Shown one piece after another: positions 47,192 through 58,207 of a DNA stretch of 64,000 bases. Source of the DNA: Ovis canadensis. Taxonomy: Eukaryota > Chordata > Mammalia > Artiodactyla > Bovidae. Each line of letters starts with the position of its first letter. The stretch's first letter is position 1. A model generated the notes under the pieces. The model was not told the DNA's origin. It saw nothing but the letters and a program-made list of their open reading frames with translations, and searched no databases. The stretch spans positions 109,831,001 through 109,895,000 of the forward strand of contig NC_091246.1 of assembly GCF_042477335.2 (NCBI RefSeq), written 5' to 3'. The position numbers and the translations under genes are program-made.

Positions 47192-48740
47192 TGTTCAGCT
47201 CAGTTCAGTCGCAAAGTCATGTCCAACTCTTTGTGAGACCAAGGACTGCAGTATACCAGGTTTCTTTGTCCATCATCAACTCCCAGAGCTTGTTCAAACT
47301 CATGTCCATCGAGTCGGTGATGCCATCCAACCATCTAATCCTCTGTCATCCTCTTCTCCTGCCTTCAATCTTTCCCAGCATCAAGATCTTTTCCAATGAG
47401 TCAGTTCTTTGCGTCAGGTGGCCAAAAGCATTGGTTTGCATCAAGTGGCCAAAGTATTGGAGCATCAGCTTTAACACCAGTCCTTCCAATGAATATTCAG
47501 GAATGATTTCCTTAAGGATTGACTGGTTCGATTTCCTTGCAGTCTAAGGGACTCCAGAGAGTCTTCTCCAACACCACAGTTTGAAAGCATCAGTTCTTTG
47601 GTGCTCAGCTTTCTTTATGGTCCAGCTCTCATTTCCATACATGACTATTAGAAAAACTAGCTTTGCCTAGATGTACCTTTGTTGGCTGACTATTTTTTTG
47701 AGCTTCAAAATTACTGCAGATGTTGATTGCAGCCATGAAATTAAAAGATGTTTACTCCTTGGTAGGAAAGTTATGACCAACCTAGATAGCATATTAAAAA
47801 GCAGAGACATTACTTTGTCAACAAAAGTCCGTCTAGTCAAGGCTATGGTTTTTCTAGTAGTCATGTATGGATGTGAGAGTTGGACTGTGAAGAAAGCTGA
47901 GCACTGAAGAATTGATGCTTTTGAACTGCGATGTTGGAGAAGACTCTTGAGAGTCCCTTGGACTGCAAGGAGACCCAACCAGTCCATCCTAAAGGAGATC
48001 AGTCCTGGGTGTTCATTGGAAGGACTGATGCTAAAGCTGAAACTCCAATACTTTGGCCATCTGATGTGAAGAGCTGACTCATTGGAAAAGACCCTGATTC
48101 TGGGAAAGATTGAGGGCAGGAGGAGAAGGGGATGACAAAGGATGAGATGGTTGGATGGCATCACTAATTCAATGGACACAGGTTTGGGTGGACTCTGGGA
48201 GTTGGTGATGGACAGGGAGGCCTGGTGTGCTGCCGTCCATGGGGTCACAAAGAGTTGAATACAACTGAGCGACTGAACTGAACTGAACCTTTGTTGGGAA
48301 AGTCACATCTCTGCTTTTTAATATGCTGTCTATGTTGGTCATAGCTTTTCTTCCAAGGAGCAAGCATCTTTTAATTTTATGCCTACAGTCATTATCTACA
48401 GTGATTTTGGAACCCAAGAAAATAAAGTCTGTCACTGTTTCCATTGTTTCCCCATATATTTGCCATGATGGGACCAGATGCCATGATTTTTGTTTTCTGA
48501 ATGTTGAGTTTTAAGCCAGCCTTTCCACTCTCCTCTTTCACTTTAATCAAGAGGCTCTTTAGTTCTTCTTCACTTTCTGCCATAAGTGTGATGTCATCTG
48601 CATTTCTGAGGTTATTGATATTTCTCCCAGCAAACTTGATTCCGGCTTGTGCTTCATCCAGCCCAGAATTTCACATGATGTACTCTGCATTTAAGTTAAA
48701 AGGGTGACAACATACAGCTTTGATGTACTCCTTTCTGCAT
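47192..48740 (-). mobile_element. BovB LINE, split by a younger BovB
   Basis: Reverse-complement BovB from the terminus at 47192 to 47685, resuming at 48287 and ending in the RT region (TTTGATGTACTCCTTT). The left part has a 25-bp local duplication at about 47412-47455 (GGCCAAAAGCATTGG, then GTGGCCAAAGTATTGG). It is an older and more diverged copy than its insert. Confidence 0.9.
47686..48286 (+). mobile_element. BovB LINE nested in a BovB of opposite strand
   Basis: A 601-bp 3' end from GAGCTTCAAAATTACTGCAG to GACTGAACTGAACTGA. It is bracketed by ACCTTTGTTGG at 47675-47685 and 48287-48297, which is itself host BovB sequence. Confidence 0.93.
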
Positions 48741-48866
48741 TATCAGTTCAGTCGCTCAGTCGTGTCCGACTCTTTGCGACCCCATGAATCGCAGCACGCC
48801 AGGCCTCCTTGTCTATCACCAACTCCTGGAGTTTACTCAGACTTGCTTCCATCGAGTCAGCGATGC
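48741..48866 (-). mobile_element. BovB 3' fragment, 126 bp
   Basis: Terminus CAGTTCAGTCGCTCAGTCGT in reverse complement, truncated at CGAGTCAGCGATG. It abuts the 5' edge of the preceding BovB. It is almost undiverged, so it is a separate young insertion. Confidence 0.85.
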
Positions 48867-48919
48867 ATAGGTCAATACAAAACATAGGCAGCTCAGCTCG
48901 TTCCTTGTGGTAACTCAGA

Positions 48920-49055
48920 GTGGTTGGATGGGGAGGCATTTGGGAGGGAGAGCCAAGAGGGAGGGGTCATATATATACACACACAGCTGATTACTGTCAT
49001 TGTACAGAAGAAACTAACACATTGTAAAGTGATTATATTTCATTAAAAATAATTA
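48920..49055 (+). mobile_element. L1 LINE 3' UTR fragment
   Basis: CACAGCTGATTACTGTCATT, GTACAGAAGAAACTAACACA and an A-rich end match the extreme 3' UTR of L1. Confidence 0.78.
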
Positions 49056-49389
49056 GTACAGAAAAATAAAAACTCTCTGAATGACAACATTTGTTAATAT
49101 ATTGTCTAAAACTATGTTAAGTGGCATGTTATGAATTTTATATATTTTACATTCTTACCAGTATTTCACAACACATCACCAAGAAATGCTAAACTATTTT
49201 ATTTTCAAGTAATTTACTACATTTTGTCAATTGTGTTATCAAACAGTTCAAGAGCACTTGTGCTCAGTGCTTAGTCTCTCAGTCAAGTCCAACTTTTGTA
49301 AGGAATGATCTGAAATTGGTATAATCTTAAGTTTTATGTCATACACTGTCAATGTTTTAATAACTTTTATGATTTCATATAGAAATACA
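49056..49389. other. Mostly unassigned, with a short BovA scrap
   Basis: Positions 49262-49296 match the last 35 bp of a minus-strand BovA body. The rest is AT-rich without recognisable content. Confidence 0.5.
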
Positions 49390-49404
49390 TAAGATAAATT
49401 CAGT

Positions 49405-49605
49405 CTTCCCTGGTGGCTGTCAGTAAAGAATCTGCTGCAATGCAGGAGGCCTAAGTTCTATCCCTGGGTCAGGAAGACCCCCTGAAGAAGGAAATGGCTA
49501 CTGACTCCAATGTTCTTGTCTGGAGAATCTCATGGACAGAGGAGTCTGGTGGGTTACAGTCCATGGGGTGCACGAGTTGGACATGACTTAAGGAGTAGGC
49601 ATCAC
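49405..49605 (+). mobile_element. Bov-tA SINE
   Basis: Head CTTCCCTGGTGGCTGTCAGT and a BovA body. The 15-bp duplication TAAGATAAATTCAGT (49390-49404 and 49606-49620) encloses it. Confidence 0.94.
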
Positions 49606-49620
49606 TAAGATAAATTCAGT

Positions 49621-50192
49621 TCATGGATTCATTTATAACAGATATGCTACCTAATCAAATATATTCATGAGAGGTGAGCACTTCCATTTGGATTACGGGA
49701 TATAATTCTGTGTGTACAGTTTTACAATTCTGATAACTGGAATGATTTTCCACAGATTAATCTCTGGCTCCAGACATTTCAAACTCTGTGTATCCTGAGT
49801 TTCTCACTGACTTCTAAGGCAGGAATCAGATTCACATAATGGAACCTCCACTGGCCCTGCACTGTGTGCCCTGATGCCAGGAGGTGCAGCAGGGCCAGGT
49901 AGAATTGTTCCAGAAAACTAACTTGGAAAAAGCACAGTAGAGTCGATCCATCACCCATGGAATTACTACAATCATAAATATTTCCTGTTAAACCCAAACT
50001 CAGCTAAAACCTCCCTTAGTCCAATCCATAGGCAAGACTAGCCCAGATAACAGCAATCAAGGGGTGACTTAGAACTGCTGTCAAACAGAAAAAAACAGAC
50101 ATTCAAGTGGAAAATTAAGTTTCTGATATGATTCCTTACATGTCCTGCAGTGCCCTAGTTATCTCTTTTGATGTTACATTAGTTACATTGTG
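49621..50192. other. Unassigned unique-looking DNA
   Basis: No gene or repeat recognised. Confidence 0.5.
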
Positions 50193-50495
50193 GACTTGCT
50201 CCTGTGACAGCTCAGTTGGTGAAGAATCTGCCTGCAATGCAGGAGACCCCGGTTCAATTCCTGGGTCAGGAAGATCTGATGGGTTACCCTACGCACAGCA
50301 CTATTCTTGGACTTCCCTTGTGGCTCAGCTGGTAAAAAATCCACCTGCAATGTGGGAGACCTGGGTTCAATCCCTGGGTTTAGAAGATGCCCTGGAACCA
50401 GGAAAGGTTACCCACTCCAATATTCTGGCCTAGAAAATTCCATGGACTGTATAGGCAATGGGGTCGCAAAGAGTCGGACACTACTGAGTGACTTT
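50193..50495 (+). mobile_element. Dimeric Bov-tA SINE (two tRNA-like heads)
   Basis: A first head (GACAGCTCAGTTGGTGAAGA) with a partial body is followed at about 50308 by a second complete head (CTTCCCTTGTGGCTCAGCTG) and a full BovA body. It has the same architecture as 10718-11008. Confidence 0.87.
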
Positions 50496-50565
50496 CTTTC
50501 TTTTTTTTTTTTTACTTTATTTTACTTTACAATACTGTATTGGTTTTGCCATAAGATATGAGTAC
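50496..50565 (-). mobile_element. L1 LINE extreme 3' end
   Basis: T-run then TTTACAATACTGTATTGGTT, the reverse complement of the ruminant L1 tail. Only about 70 bp remain. Confidence 0.7.
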
Positions 50566-50589
50566 AGTGAACTTACAAAGGGTATATAT

Positions 50590-50692
50590 TTGTTGCTGCT
50601 GCTGCTAAGTCGCTTCAGTCATTTCCGACTCTGTGCGACCCCATAGATGGCAGCCCACCAGGCTCCCCCGCCCCTGGGAATCTCCAGGCAAA
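50590..50692 (-). mobile_element. Bov-A2 SINE, one partial monomer
   Basis: The GCTGCTGCTGCTAAGTCGCT start and CCCCATAGATGGCAGCCCAC identify the Bov-A2 3' monomer; it stops at TCTCCAGGCAAAG. Confidence 0.88.
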
Positions 50693-51252
50693 GGTCAACC
50701 AAATAATAATAATCATAGTAAAACATGATGAAATCAGTCATTAGTGGAGTGGTTAACAGACACTATTCTAAGTCTGCATCATATAGTCTCATTTATATGA
50801 ACAAGAACCTTACCTATTATATCACACTTGTAATAAAAGTGAGGCATGTAGAGGCTAAATCTTTGTCTGAAGTAACACAGCCAGTGGACAGCAGGGTCAA
50901 GGTCTGGCCCCAGACAACTGTGCATCACAGTCTATGATGCTTGTATCTTAAAATCTATCTCACAACAATTTAGTGAGACAGACACTGCATCACATATGTT
51001 GAAGATGTTGGCTTAGTGCCTTCTTGCTTGTGGTCATCAACTATCATCTGTCAAATCCCTGAAGGATGCAAGCTACTTTTGTTGATTTGTGTTATCAATA
51101 TCTGAACACTTCTCAATTTTTGCTGTCATTAGAGCCATACTTTTCATCACTGGGAGACATTCTTTCCCATTCATGGATATCATTCAGGAGTAAATGTTAC
51201 AAGATAGTTACAGAATGATCATTTGCACTTTCACATACCCTGAAGAGCACTA
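50693..51252. other. Unassigned unique-looking DNA
   Basis: No gene or repeat recognised. Confidence 0.5.
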
Positions 51253-51452
51253 TCACACTACTCAGTTACACAAACTTATCTACTTATGTGTGTGTAAGTA
51301 TGAGTGTGTATATGAGTGTGTGCCTACACGTGCATGTTTGTGTGTGTCCCTCACAAACTAGTATAGTCCCTCACACTACTCAGTTACACAAATATATCTA
51401 CGTGTGTGTGTATGAGTGTGTGCCTACACATGCGTGTTTGTGTGTGTCCCTG
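51253..51452. repeat. GT-rich tandem duplication, 118-bp unit
   Basis: TCACACTACTCAGTTACACA starts two successive units (51253 and 51371). Both run through GT-rich sequence and TGTGCCTACAC to GTGTGTGTCCCT. The second copy is 18 bp shorter inside its GT part. Confidence 0.88.
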
Positions 51453-51476
51453 TCCATGTATAGACACGCATATGTA

Positions 51477-51847
51477 CAGCTCAGTTCAGTCGCTCAGTTG
51501 TGTCAGACTCTTTGCGACCCCATGGACTGCAACACAGCAGGCCTCCCTGGCTATCACCAACTCCCTGATTTTACTTAAACTCATGTCCATTAAGTCAGTA
51601 ATGCCATCCAACTATCTCATCCTCTCCCGTCCCCTTCTTCTCCTGCCTTCAATCTTTCCCATCATCAGGGTCTTTTCAAATGAGTCAGCTCTTTGCATCA
51701 GTTGGCCAAAGTACTGGGGTTTCAGCTTGAACATCAGTCCTTCCAGTGAATACTCAGGACTGATTTCCTTAGGATGGACTGGTTGAATCTCCTTACAGTC
51801 CAAGTGGTCAAACAGGAGCTTGCAAGAGTGAACGTCGACATTTTAGG
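51477..51847 (-). mobile_element. BovB 3' end with a short inverted 5'-region piece
   Basis: Positions 51477-51803 are a reverse-complement BovB terminus. They join directly to 51804-51847, about 43 bp of forward-orientation BovB from the endonuclease region (GTGAACGTCGACATTTTAGG). A 12-bp flanking match with two mismatches (51465-51476 and 51848-51859) suggests that the composite inserted as one unit. Confidence 0.8.
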
Positions 51848-51859
51848 CACACATACGTA

Positions 51860-52475
51860 GAAGCATATTATATATCCATACACATATTTTCATGCTTTTT
51901 TGTTTTCTCACTTTTAGAGCAGAATATATGGGGATTGATTTTTTTTTTTTGGAGAGAGATATCAAGATATTAGATGACATAAAGATTAACAAGAATCTGG
52001 TGGATGCCTAAAAATGATGGAAAATGGTAAAAGTGAAGACTTTCAGGTCATGATTAACGACCTGTACTAACCTGTAATTACTTTAAGACTCTGTGCCAAC
52101 TTGTAGAAATATGTAAGTTTCATGTATATTATTTTTCACCTTCTATAACACCCCTCACTAATTTGGATCTTGATAAAAACATTTAACTATATAATAACTC
52201 TGAATTGCTAAGAAGGAGTTTATAAGTTGACATAAACACTTTTGGAAATTGTGCTCAATTTAGAGTAATGTAAGGTATCACTTGAAAAGTTTTATTTCTT
52301 TTTGATAGCAGTCCACTCTTGGGTAAGCTATTAAAGAGGGTGTTTCAAACAGTGGCTTAAGATGCATTTACAGAGATCACTTCATATGTTTCACTTGTGT
52401 GTACTTTAGACAAATACAACCAAACAGGTTATGTTTATCCTTAAATGAAAATGTGTTCTGATTAAAATCCATGAA

Positions 52476-52477
<2 letters not shown>
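51860..52477. other. Unassigned DNA
   Basis: A T-run near 51940-51951 is the only low-complexity feature. No gene recognised. Confidence 0.5.

Positions 52478-52512
<35 letters not shown>
52478..52512. repeat. (GT)n microsatellite at a SINE 3' end
   Basis: About 17 GT units abut the 3' side of the minus-strand Bov-tA that follows. Confidence 0.93.
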
Positions 52513-52517
<5 letters not shown>

Positions 52518-52714
52518 TGGTCACTCAGTCGTGTCTGACTCTTGGAAGTCCCATGGACTGTAACTCACCAGGCTCCTCTGTCCATGGAATTATCCAGGCA
52601 AGGGTACTGGAGTGGGTTGCCATTCCCTTCTCCAGGGGATCTTCCCATTCAGGGCTCTAACCCAGATCTCCCATATCACAGGCAGATTCTTTACCATCTG
52701 AACCACCAGGGAAG
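52513..52714 (-). mobile_element. Bov-tA SINE
   Basis: A complete element in reverse complement (GGTCACTCAGTCGTGTCTGA to GAACCACCAGGGAAGG). Confidence 0.92.
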
Positions 52715-52734
52715 GCTATGTATATATGTAGGTA

Positions 52735-52743
52735 TACATATGT

Positions 52744-52779
<36 letters not shown>

Positions 52780-53001
52780 TAGTGTATATGGTGGTGGTGG
52801 TTTAGTCACTAAGTCATGTCCAACTCTTGTGACCCCATGGACGTAGCCTGTCAGGTTCCTCTGACCACTGGATTCTCCAGGCAAGAATATTGGAGTGGGC
52901 TGGCATTTCCTTTTCCAGGGGATCTTTCTGACCCAGGAATTGAATGGGGATCTCCTGCATTGCAGGAAGATTCTTTACCAACTGAGCTACAAGGGAAGCC
53001 C
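52735..53001 (-). mobile_element. Bov-tA SINE with (GT)n and (TGG)n tail
   Basis: The GT run at about 52741-52774 and a short TGG run lead into a complete reverse-complement Bov-tA (about 52801-53001) ending in GAGCTACAAGGGAAGCCC. It is the second GT-tailed SINE within 500 bp. Confidence 0.9.
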
Positions 53002-53046
53002 CCAATATAGAATAATTTCAGAATTCGTTTTCTTTAGAGTGGCTAT

Positions 53047-53112
53047 TGTATACATATACATATATGTGTATATATACATATACATAGAGAGCTGTAAGTA
53101 TATCATATATAA
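53047..53112. repeat. TA/CA low-complexity tract
   Basis: Alternating purine-pyrimidine TATACA/TATATG words. Confidence 0.85.
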
Positions 53113-53117
53113 TACAT

Positions 53118-53798
53118 AGAGAGAGCGCTGAAAGTTGGCTTAAAACTCAACATTCAGAAAACTAAGATCATGGCATCCAGTCCCATCACTCTGTGGCAAA
53201 TAGATGGGGAAATAATAGAAACAGTGACAGACTATTTTCATGAGCTCCAAAATCACTGCAGATGGTGACTGAAGTCATGAAATTAAAAGATAACTACTCC
53301 TTGGAAGAAAAGTTATGGCCAACCTAGATAGCATATTAAAAAGCAGAGATATTACTTTACCCTTTCCAGTAGTCACGTATGGATGTGAGATTTGGACCAT
53401 AAGGAAAGCTGAGCACCAAAGAATTGATGCTTTTGAACTGTGGTGTTGGAGAAGGCTCTTGAGAGTCCCTTGGAGATCCAACCAATCCATCCTAAAGGAA
53501 ATCAGTCATGAGTATTCATTGGAAGGACTGATGTTGAAGCTGAAGGTCCAATACTTTTTCCACCCAATGCAAAGAACTGACTCATTGGAAAAGACCTTTA
53601 TGCTGGCGAATATTGAAGGCAGGAGGAGAAGGGGACAACAGAGGATGAAATGTTTGGATGGCATCACTGATCAATGCTCATGAGTTTGAGCAAGCTCTGG
53701 GATTAGCTGATGGACAGGGAGGCTTGGCGAGCTGCAGTCCATGGGGTCACAAAGAGTGGGACATGACTGAGAGGCTGAACTAACTGACTGACTGACAG
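53118..53798 (+). mobile_element. BovB LINE, 5'-truncated
   Basis: It begins just after the YADD region (GAAAGTTGGCTTAAAACTCA) and ends in GAGGCTGAACTAACTGACTG. About 30 bp are deleted around 53360 and about 12 bp around 53475 relative to sister copies. An open stretch of 122 codons lies at 53315-53683. Confidence 0.9.
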
Positions 53799-54643
53799 TA
53801 GTAACCTAATCAAAGGAACTGTATAAGAACCCATTAAGACAATCCATAAAGAAGTATACTTCATGGAAACTAAAACTCCACTAAAGGTTAACTAATGTAA
53901 ATGGTATACATGTGCTGGGCAGGGCAGCATAATATGAGTGGAATTTACATATATTCCTTGTATGTTTGCAAAGCAAAAATCTTCATAAGTTTTATGAAAT
54001 AAAAGATCTAATAAATGACAAAGCCATTTCATCTGGCTTCAGTGTCTACCACTGTATATACTGTTACTTTAAGGAAAGAGTCAAATTCTGAAAACTGATT
54101 TTCATCTTTTACATTATTCTTACTTTATTAAATAGACACATTGCAGATGAAGTTAGTAACATTCACAAATATTTAATTTTGTGTTTATCTGAAAAATCAT
54201 ATTTTGAAATGGGTACATAAAAATACACATGCATATTTTAAAACATTATATTTCTTCTGCCAGAAATATGCATCCAATGTCTTACATAAACTACTGTAAT
54301 TAAAATCTCCACTTCAATGATGGCACTGGGCAAATATTATATATAGTATCTATTACACACATACACACACATGATATATTAATACAATATTTTTTACTAT
54401 AAATAAAATGCTTATATATTAACACAACTGATTTTGAATTTTGAAGCCCTTTCTATTTCAAAAATATATAGAGATGTTAGTGAAGTATCTAATAGTCAAG
54501 TAACCATAATAAATTGCACACACCTAAGGCATCTTTTGTTGTTGATAATAGAAATCTATATTTTGGGGAATAAAACATGAGAGAGGAGTAGAAAGATCAC
54601 AAAATCCATCTTATTTGTGCTTTCTAGTTATAATTAAAGATAC
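53799..54643. other. Unassigned AT-rich DNA
   Basis: No gene or repeat recognised beyond a short CA run near 54355. Confidence 0.5.
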
Positions 54644-54654
54644 ATTAAAATATT

Positions 54655-54811
54655 GGGCTTTCCTGGAGACTCAGATGGAGAAGGAAATGATAACCCACTC
54701 CAGTATCTTTGCCTGGGAAATTCCATGGACGGAGAAGCCTGGTGGGCTACAGTCCATGGGGTTGCAAAGAGTTGGTCACTACTGAGCAACTATTCTTTTT
54801 TTTATTTTTCT
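54655..54811 (+). mobile_element. Bov-tA SINE, internally deleted
   Basis: Head GGGCTTTCCTGGAGACTCAG joins directly to GGAGAAGGAAATGATAACCC. Bracketed by ATTAAAATATT at 54644-54654 and 54812-54822. Confidence 0.92.
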
Positions 54812-54822
54812 ATTAAAATATT

Positions 54823-55324
54823 AACCTTTAACAATGAATAAATCAATATTTTCATTTACTTGAGAATATATCTATATTATTTTTGAAGCAGAATTTTCCA
54901 TAGTGATTTGTTACAGAATTTAGTATGCTCTTATCAACTAAAATTATCAGTTATCATTTTTTAGTCTAGAAATATAAAATAAGTAGTTACTTGATCATAT
55001 TCATATTATAATACTTTTTATTAAAACCCTGAAATGTCTTGGAATACTTTGGTGCCCTGCCTATGTGTCAACCTCATCACTACCTGTGCCAATTCTAGGT
55101 ATATAAAATGAATGGAAAAGACAGTTAAGAATAAAAAGCAGGGTTCTAATATAGCACTGTAAATCAACCATATTTCAATAAAAAACTAAAAATATAAATT
55201 AGAAAAGAATTAAAAGGAAATTTAATTTACTGCTTTTATGGAATGTTGATTTACTTGTAATTGACAAAAACATTGATTTTATATTTATGCATGGTTAATT
55301 TAAAAATCCAAGATGAATAATTAC
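54823..55324. other. Unassigned AT-rich DNA with an L1 tail scrap
   Basis: Positions 55148-55195 (GCACTGTAAATCAACCATAT then CAATAAAAAACT) look like the last bases of an L1. Nothing else recognised. Confidence 0.5.
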
Positions 55325-55738
55325 AATCAAGATTTACTTCCATCAAAGAATCAATAAGCAGATTGCAGTATAAACTTATAATGGGATAATATTCAGAGAT
55401 AGTTGAAAAATATGTTATTGATTCACCCAACCACATGGATGAATTGTAAATATATTTTGTTAAATAAAAGAAAGAACGCTCAAACACTGCATCGTTTATC
55501 ATTCTGTTCATATGAAATTTGGAAATCAAAACTATTTTGTCAGAATACATTTCAGCAGTTGCCCAAGGGTTGGAAAAGAAGAGGTGGGTGATTTCAAAGG
55601 GGTACAAATCAGACATTTTAGGTTGATGGACTGTTATATACATCAAGGATGGCAGTGCATGCATGATTCTATGTGCTTTGTTAAAATCAAGAAAATTGTA
55701 CAACACAAATGTTTTAATGTACAAATAAAAAACAACAA
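55325..55738 (+). mobile_element. Old L1 (L1M-type) 3' end
   Basis: CACATGGATGAATTGTAAAT, CATTTCAGCAGTTGCCCAAG and a closing AATAAAAAACAAC are decayed forms of the mammalian L1M 3' UTR. The 157-codon minus-strand frame over this region is antisense to the element and is not a gene. Confidence 0.75.
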
Positions 55739-56289
55739 TTAACCAGGATTTCAGAGCTCTAAGTGTAACAGAGAACAGACTTGACTCTATATTGAATTAT
55801 TCCTTTAGTTCTAACCCTTGTGCTCTGTCACTTGTGCTTAGCAATGCTGACTCTGCACCTTCATCTCAAAGGGCAACAGAATGTTGCTTGTTGTCTGAAA
55901 TATACGTAATAGTCTATGCTGAATGCTCTGCCTCCCAGGCTTTAATTTTAAAACTATAATACTTCTCATTCATATAGAGATAAAAAGTTGCAGAACAGAA
56001 TATAACATTTATCTTGTTGGAAGTTCACAAGAATATTGTGACCAGACCTACATGGACAGCTGTAGAAACAAAGGATCTGAAACCAAGGAGCTTGAAACTA
56101 ACAGCCATTCTCTTCCCTTTCAGTATAAAAGAAGCCTGAACTCTAACTAAGGGAATGTGGTTCTTTAGGACGCTAGTACACCATCTTTCACTCTCCTGGC
56201 CTTCTGAACCAGTCCCTCTCCTTTGCCCCAACATCTCATCTCTCAGTTTATTGTCCTGTGTCCTGAAACAAGCAGCACAAGCTTGTACT
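55739..56289. other. Unassigned DNA
   Basis: No gene or repeat recognised. Confidence 0.5.
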
Positions 56290-57725
56290 TGGTAACATAT
56301 ACAAGGAAATGCACTCTTTTTAAGTATACAATTCAGAGGATATTTTAAATGGATAAAGTTGGACAACAGTAACCCTGTGTGATTAGTAAATCCATATACC
56401 CCACTCACCTGGAAAGGACTAATTTACTAACAGTTATGTCTTTTCTTGAGTTTCATAAATAGAATCATAAATTATATACTCATTCATGTGTTTTGCTTTT
56501 GTCACAAAACAAACTGTGTTTCATCCATGCTATTTTATTTATCTGTATTTCCCTTTTTTTGATGAAAAGCAGTCAATTGTATACATTTTTACCACAGTTT
56601 TTATAGAGAAGATGAGCATCAAGTTGTTTCCATCTTGGTAGGAATATGAATAGACTGATTTAAAAATTGACTATATGTATGCATACATTTATGTTTTAAT
56701 TGATTTTTTGTCAAAATCAAAAAGAGGGACTGTTGAGTCATATAGTGACTATACATTTACTTGTGGAATGCACTACAAAGATGGTGTTTAAGCTGGCTAC
56801 ATCATTTATTTTCATCCCCACCAGCAATAAAGGAGAGTATGTATTATTTGTTGCAGACATGATTTTTAATTTGAGCCACTCTAATGGGTGTATACTAACA
56901 TTTAATTGTCATTGTAATTTGCATTTAATTTGTCATTTAACTTGTATTTAATGACTAAGGATGTTGAGCATGTCTCCATAGGTTTATTAGACTTTCATTT
57001 ACCTAGCTTAGTGAAGTATTTGTTCAGATCATTTATCCATTTAATATTGAGTCATTTTTCTTACAAGAAGGCAATGGCAACCCACTCCAGTACTCTTGCC
57101 TGAAAAATCCCATGGTCCGAGGAGCCTGGTAGGCTACAGTCCATGAGGTCACGAAGAGTCAGACATGACTGAGTGACTTCACTTTCACTTTTCACTTTCA
57201 TGCATTGGAGAAGGAAATGGCAACCCACTCCAGTGCTCTTGCCTGGAGAATCCCAGGGACGGGGGAGCCTGATGGGCTGCCGTCTATGGGGTCACACAGA
57301 GTTGTACACAACTCTGACGTGACTTAGCAGCAGCAGCAACAGCAGCATTCATCTTAATATTGAGTCAGAACAATACATTGTATATTCTGGATATACAATG
57401 GATAAGTGTATAAGTCTTTTATCAGATATATGTTTTGCCAATATTTTATCTAAGACTGTAGTTTGCTTTTATTTTTCTTAACTGTCTTTTGAGAAGCAAT
57501 ACTCATTAATTTTTATTAGATTTCCCTTATCACTGTTTTTCTTTAATAGTTTCTGATTTCAGACCTAACAAAAAATATTGTAAGGAAGATTTTCTTGTAA
57601 ATTTTTTTCTAAATATTATAAGGAAACTTTTCTCCTAAAAGTTTTATAGTTTTAGGGCTTACATTTAAGTCTATGATCAGCTCAACCATCCTGAATCATA
57701 AGCTTAAATCCCCAATGTTTGGTCT
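56290..57725 (-). mobile_element. Old L1 (ORF2 3' half), split by Bov-A2
   Basis: In reverse complement, landmarks appear in order: ATCCCCACCAGCAATAAAGG, ACTCTAATGGGTGTATACTA, GATGTTGAGCATGTCTCCAT, then after the SINE TTATCAGATATATGTTTTGC and GTTTTATAGTTTTAGGGCTT. The text is heavily decayed with no open frame left. Confidence 0.78.
57055..57353 (+). mobile_element. Bov-A2 SINE inside the old L1
   Basis: Two BovA monomers with the CACTTTTCACTTTCATGCAT linker and a GCAGCAGCAGCAACAGCAGC tail. TTAATATTGAGTCA at 57041-57054 and 57354-57367 brackets it. Confidence 0.93.
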
Positions 57726-57989
57726 GAGGAACACAATCAATATTCAAATGTGTATTCAAGCAAAAGCCAGGATCAGTTTGGAAAGTGTGTAAATGAATGC
57801 ACCTCAAGAAGAGAAACGTGAAATGTATTTCCTAAATCCCGAGTGTCTTGCATTTTGAGAATTAACTTATGTGACTCTGTGTGTACTATATTAATTGTTT
57901 GCCGTGGTTGATAAGCCTAGCTAATAATTTTTTTAAAATTTTACATAGGACAGATGTTCCAATGTGAGAAAATGTATTGATTCCCCAGT

Positions 57990-58207
57990 ACTGTGGTGGT
58001 GGTGGTGGTCAGTTGTTTCCAGTTCTTTGCCGCCCGATGAACTGCAGCCCGCCAGGCGCCTCTGTTCATGGGATTTTCCAGGCAAGAATACTGGAGTGAG
58101 TTGCCGTTTCCTTCGCCCGGCAATCTTCCTGACCCCGGAACTGAACTCGCATCTCCTGTGTCTCCTGCGCTGCAAGAGGATTCTTTACCGGTGAGTCCCC
58201 AGGGAAG
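57990..58207 (-). mobile_element. Bov-tA SINE with (TGG)n tail
   Basis: A TGG run precedes a complete reverse-complement element ending in CCAGGGAAGC. It retains many CpGs (GCCCGCCAGGCGCC, TTCGCCCGGC), which suggests a younger copy or one protected from CpG decay. Confidence 0.9.

Noticed and set aside
47667..48248. 193-codon open frame on the minus strand
   Set aside because: It is almost entirely antisense to the nested BovB 3' end. The same antisense reading ([18 protein letters not shown]) recurs over most BovB copies here and reflects the repeat, not a gene.
51253..51452. CRISPR-like array
   Set aside because: Only two long units exist, they are GT-rich, and the context is a mammalian genome.
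55251..55724. 157-codon open frame on the minus strand
   Set aside because: It is antisense to a decayed L1 3' end and has no domain or codon pattern of a gene.
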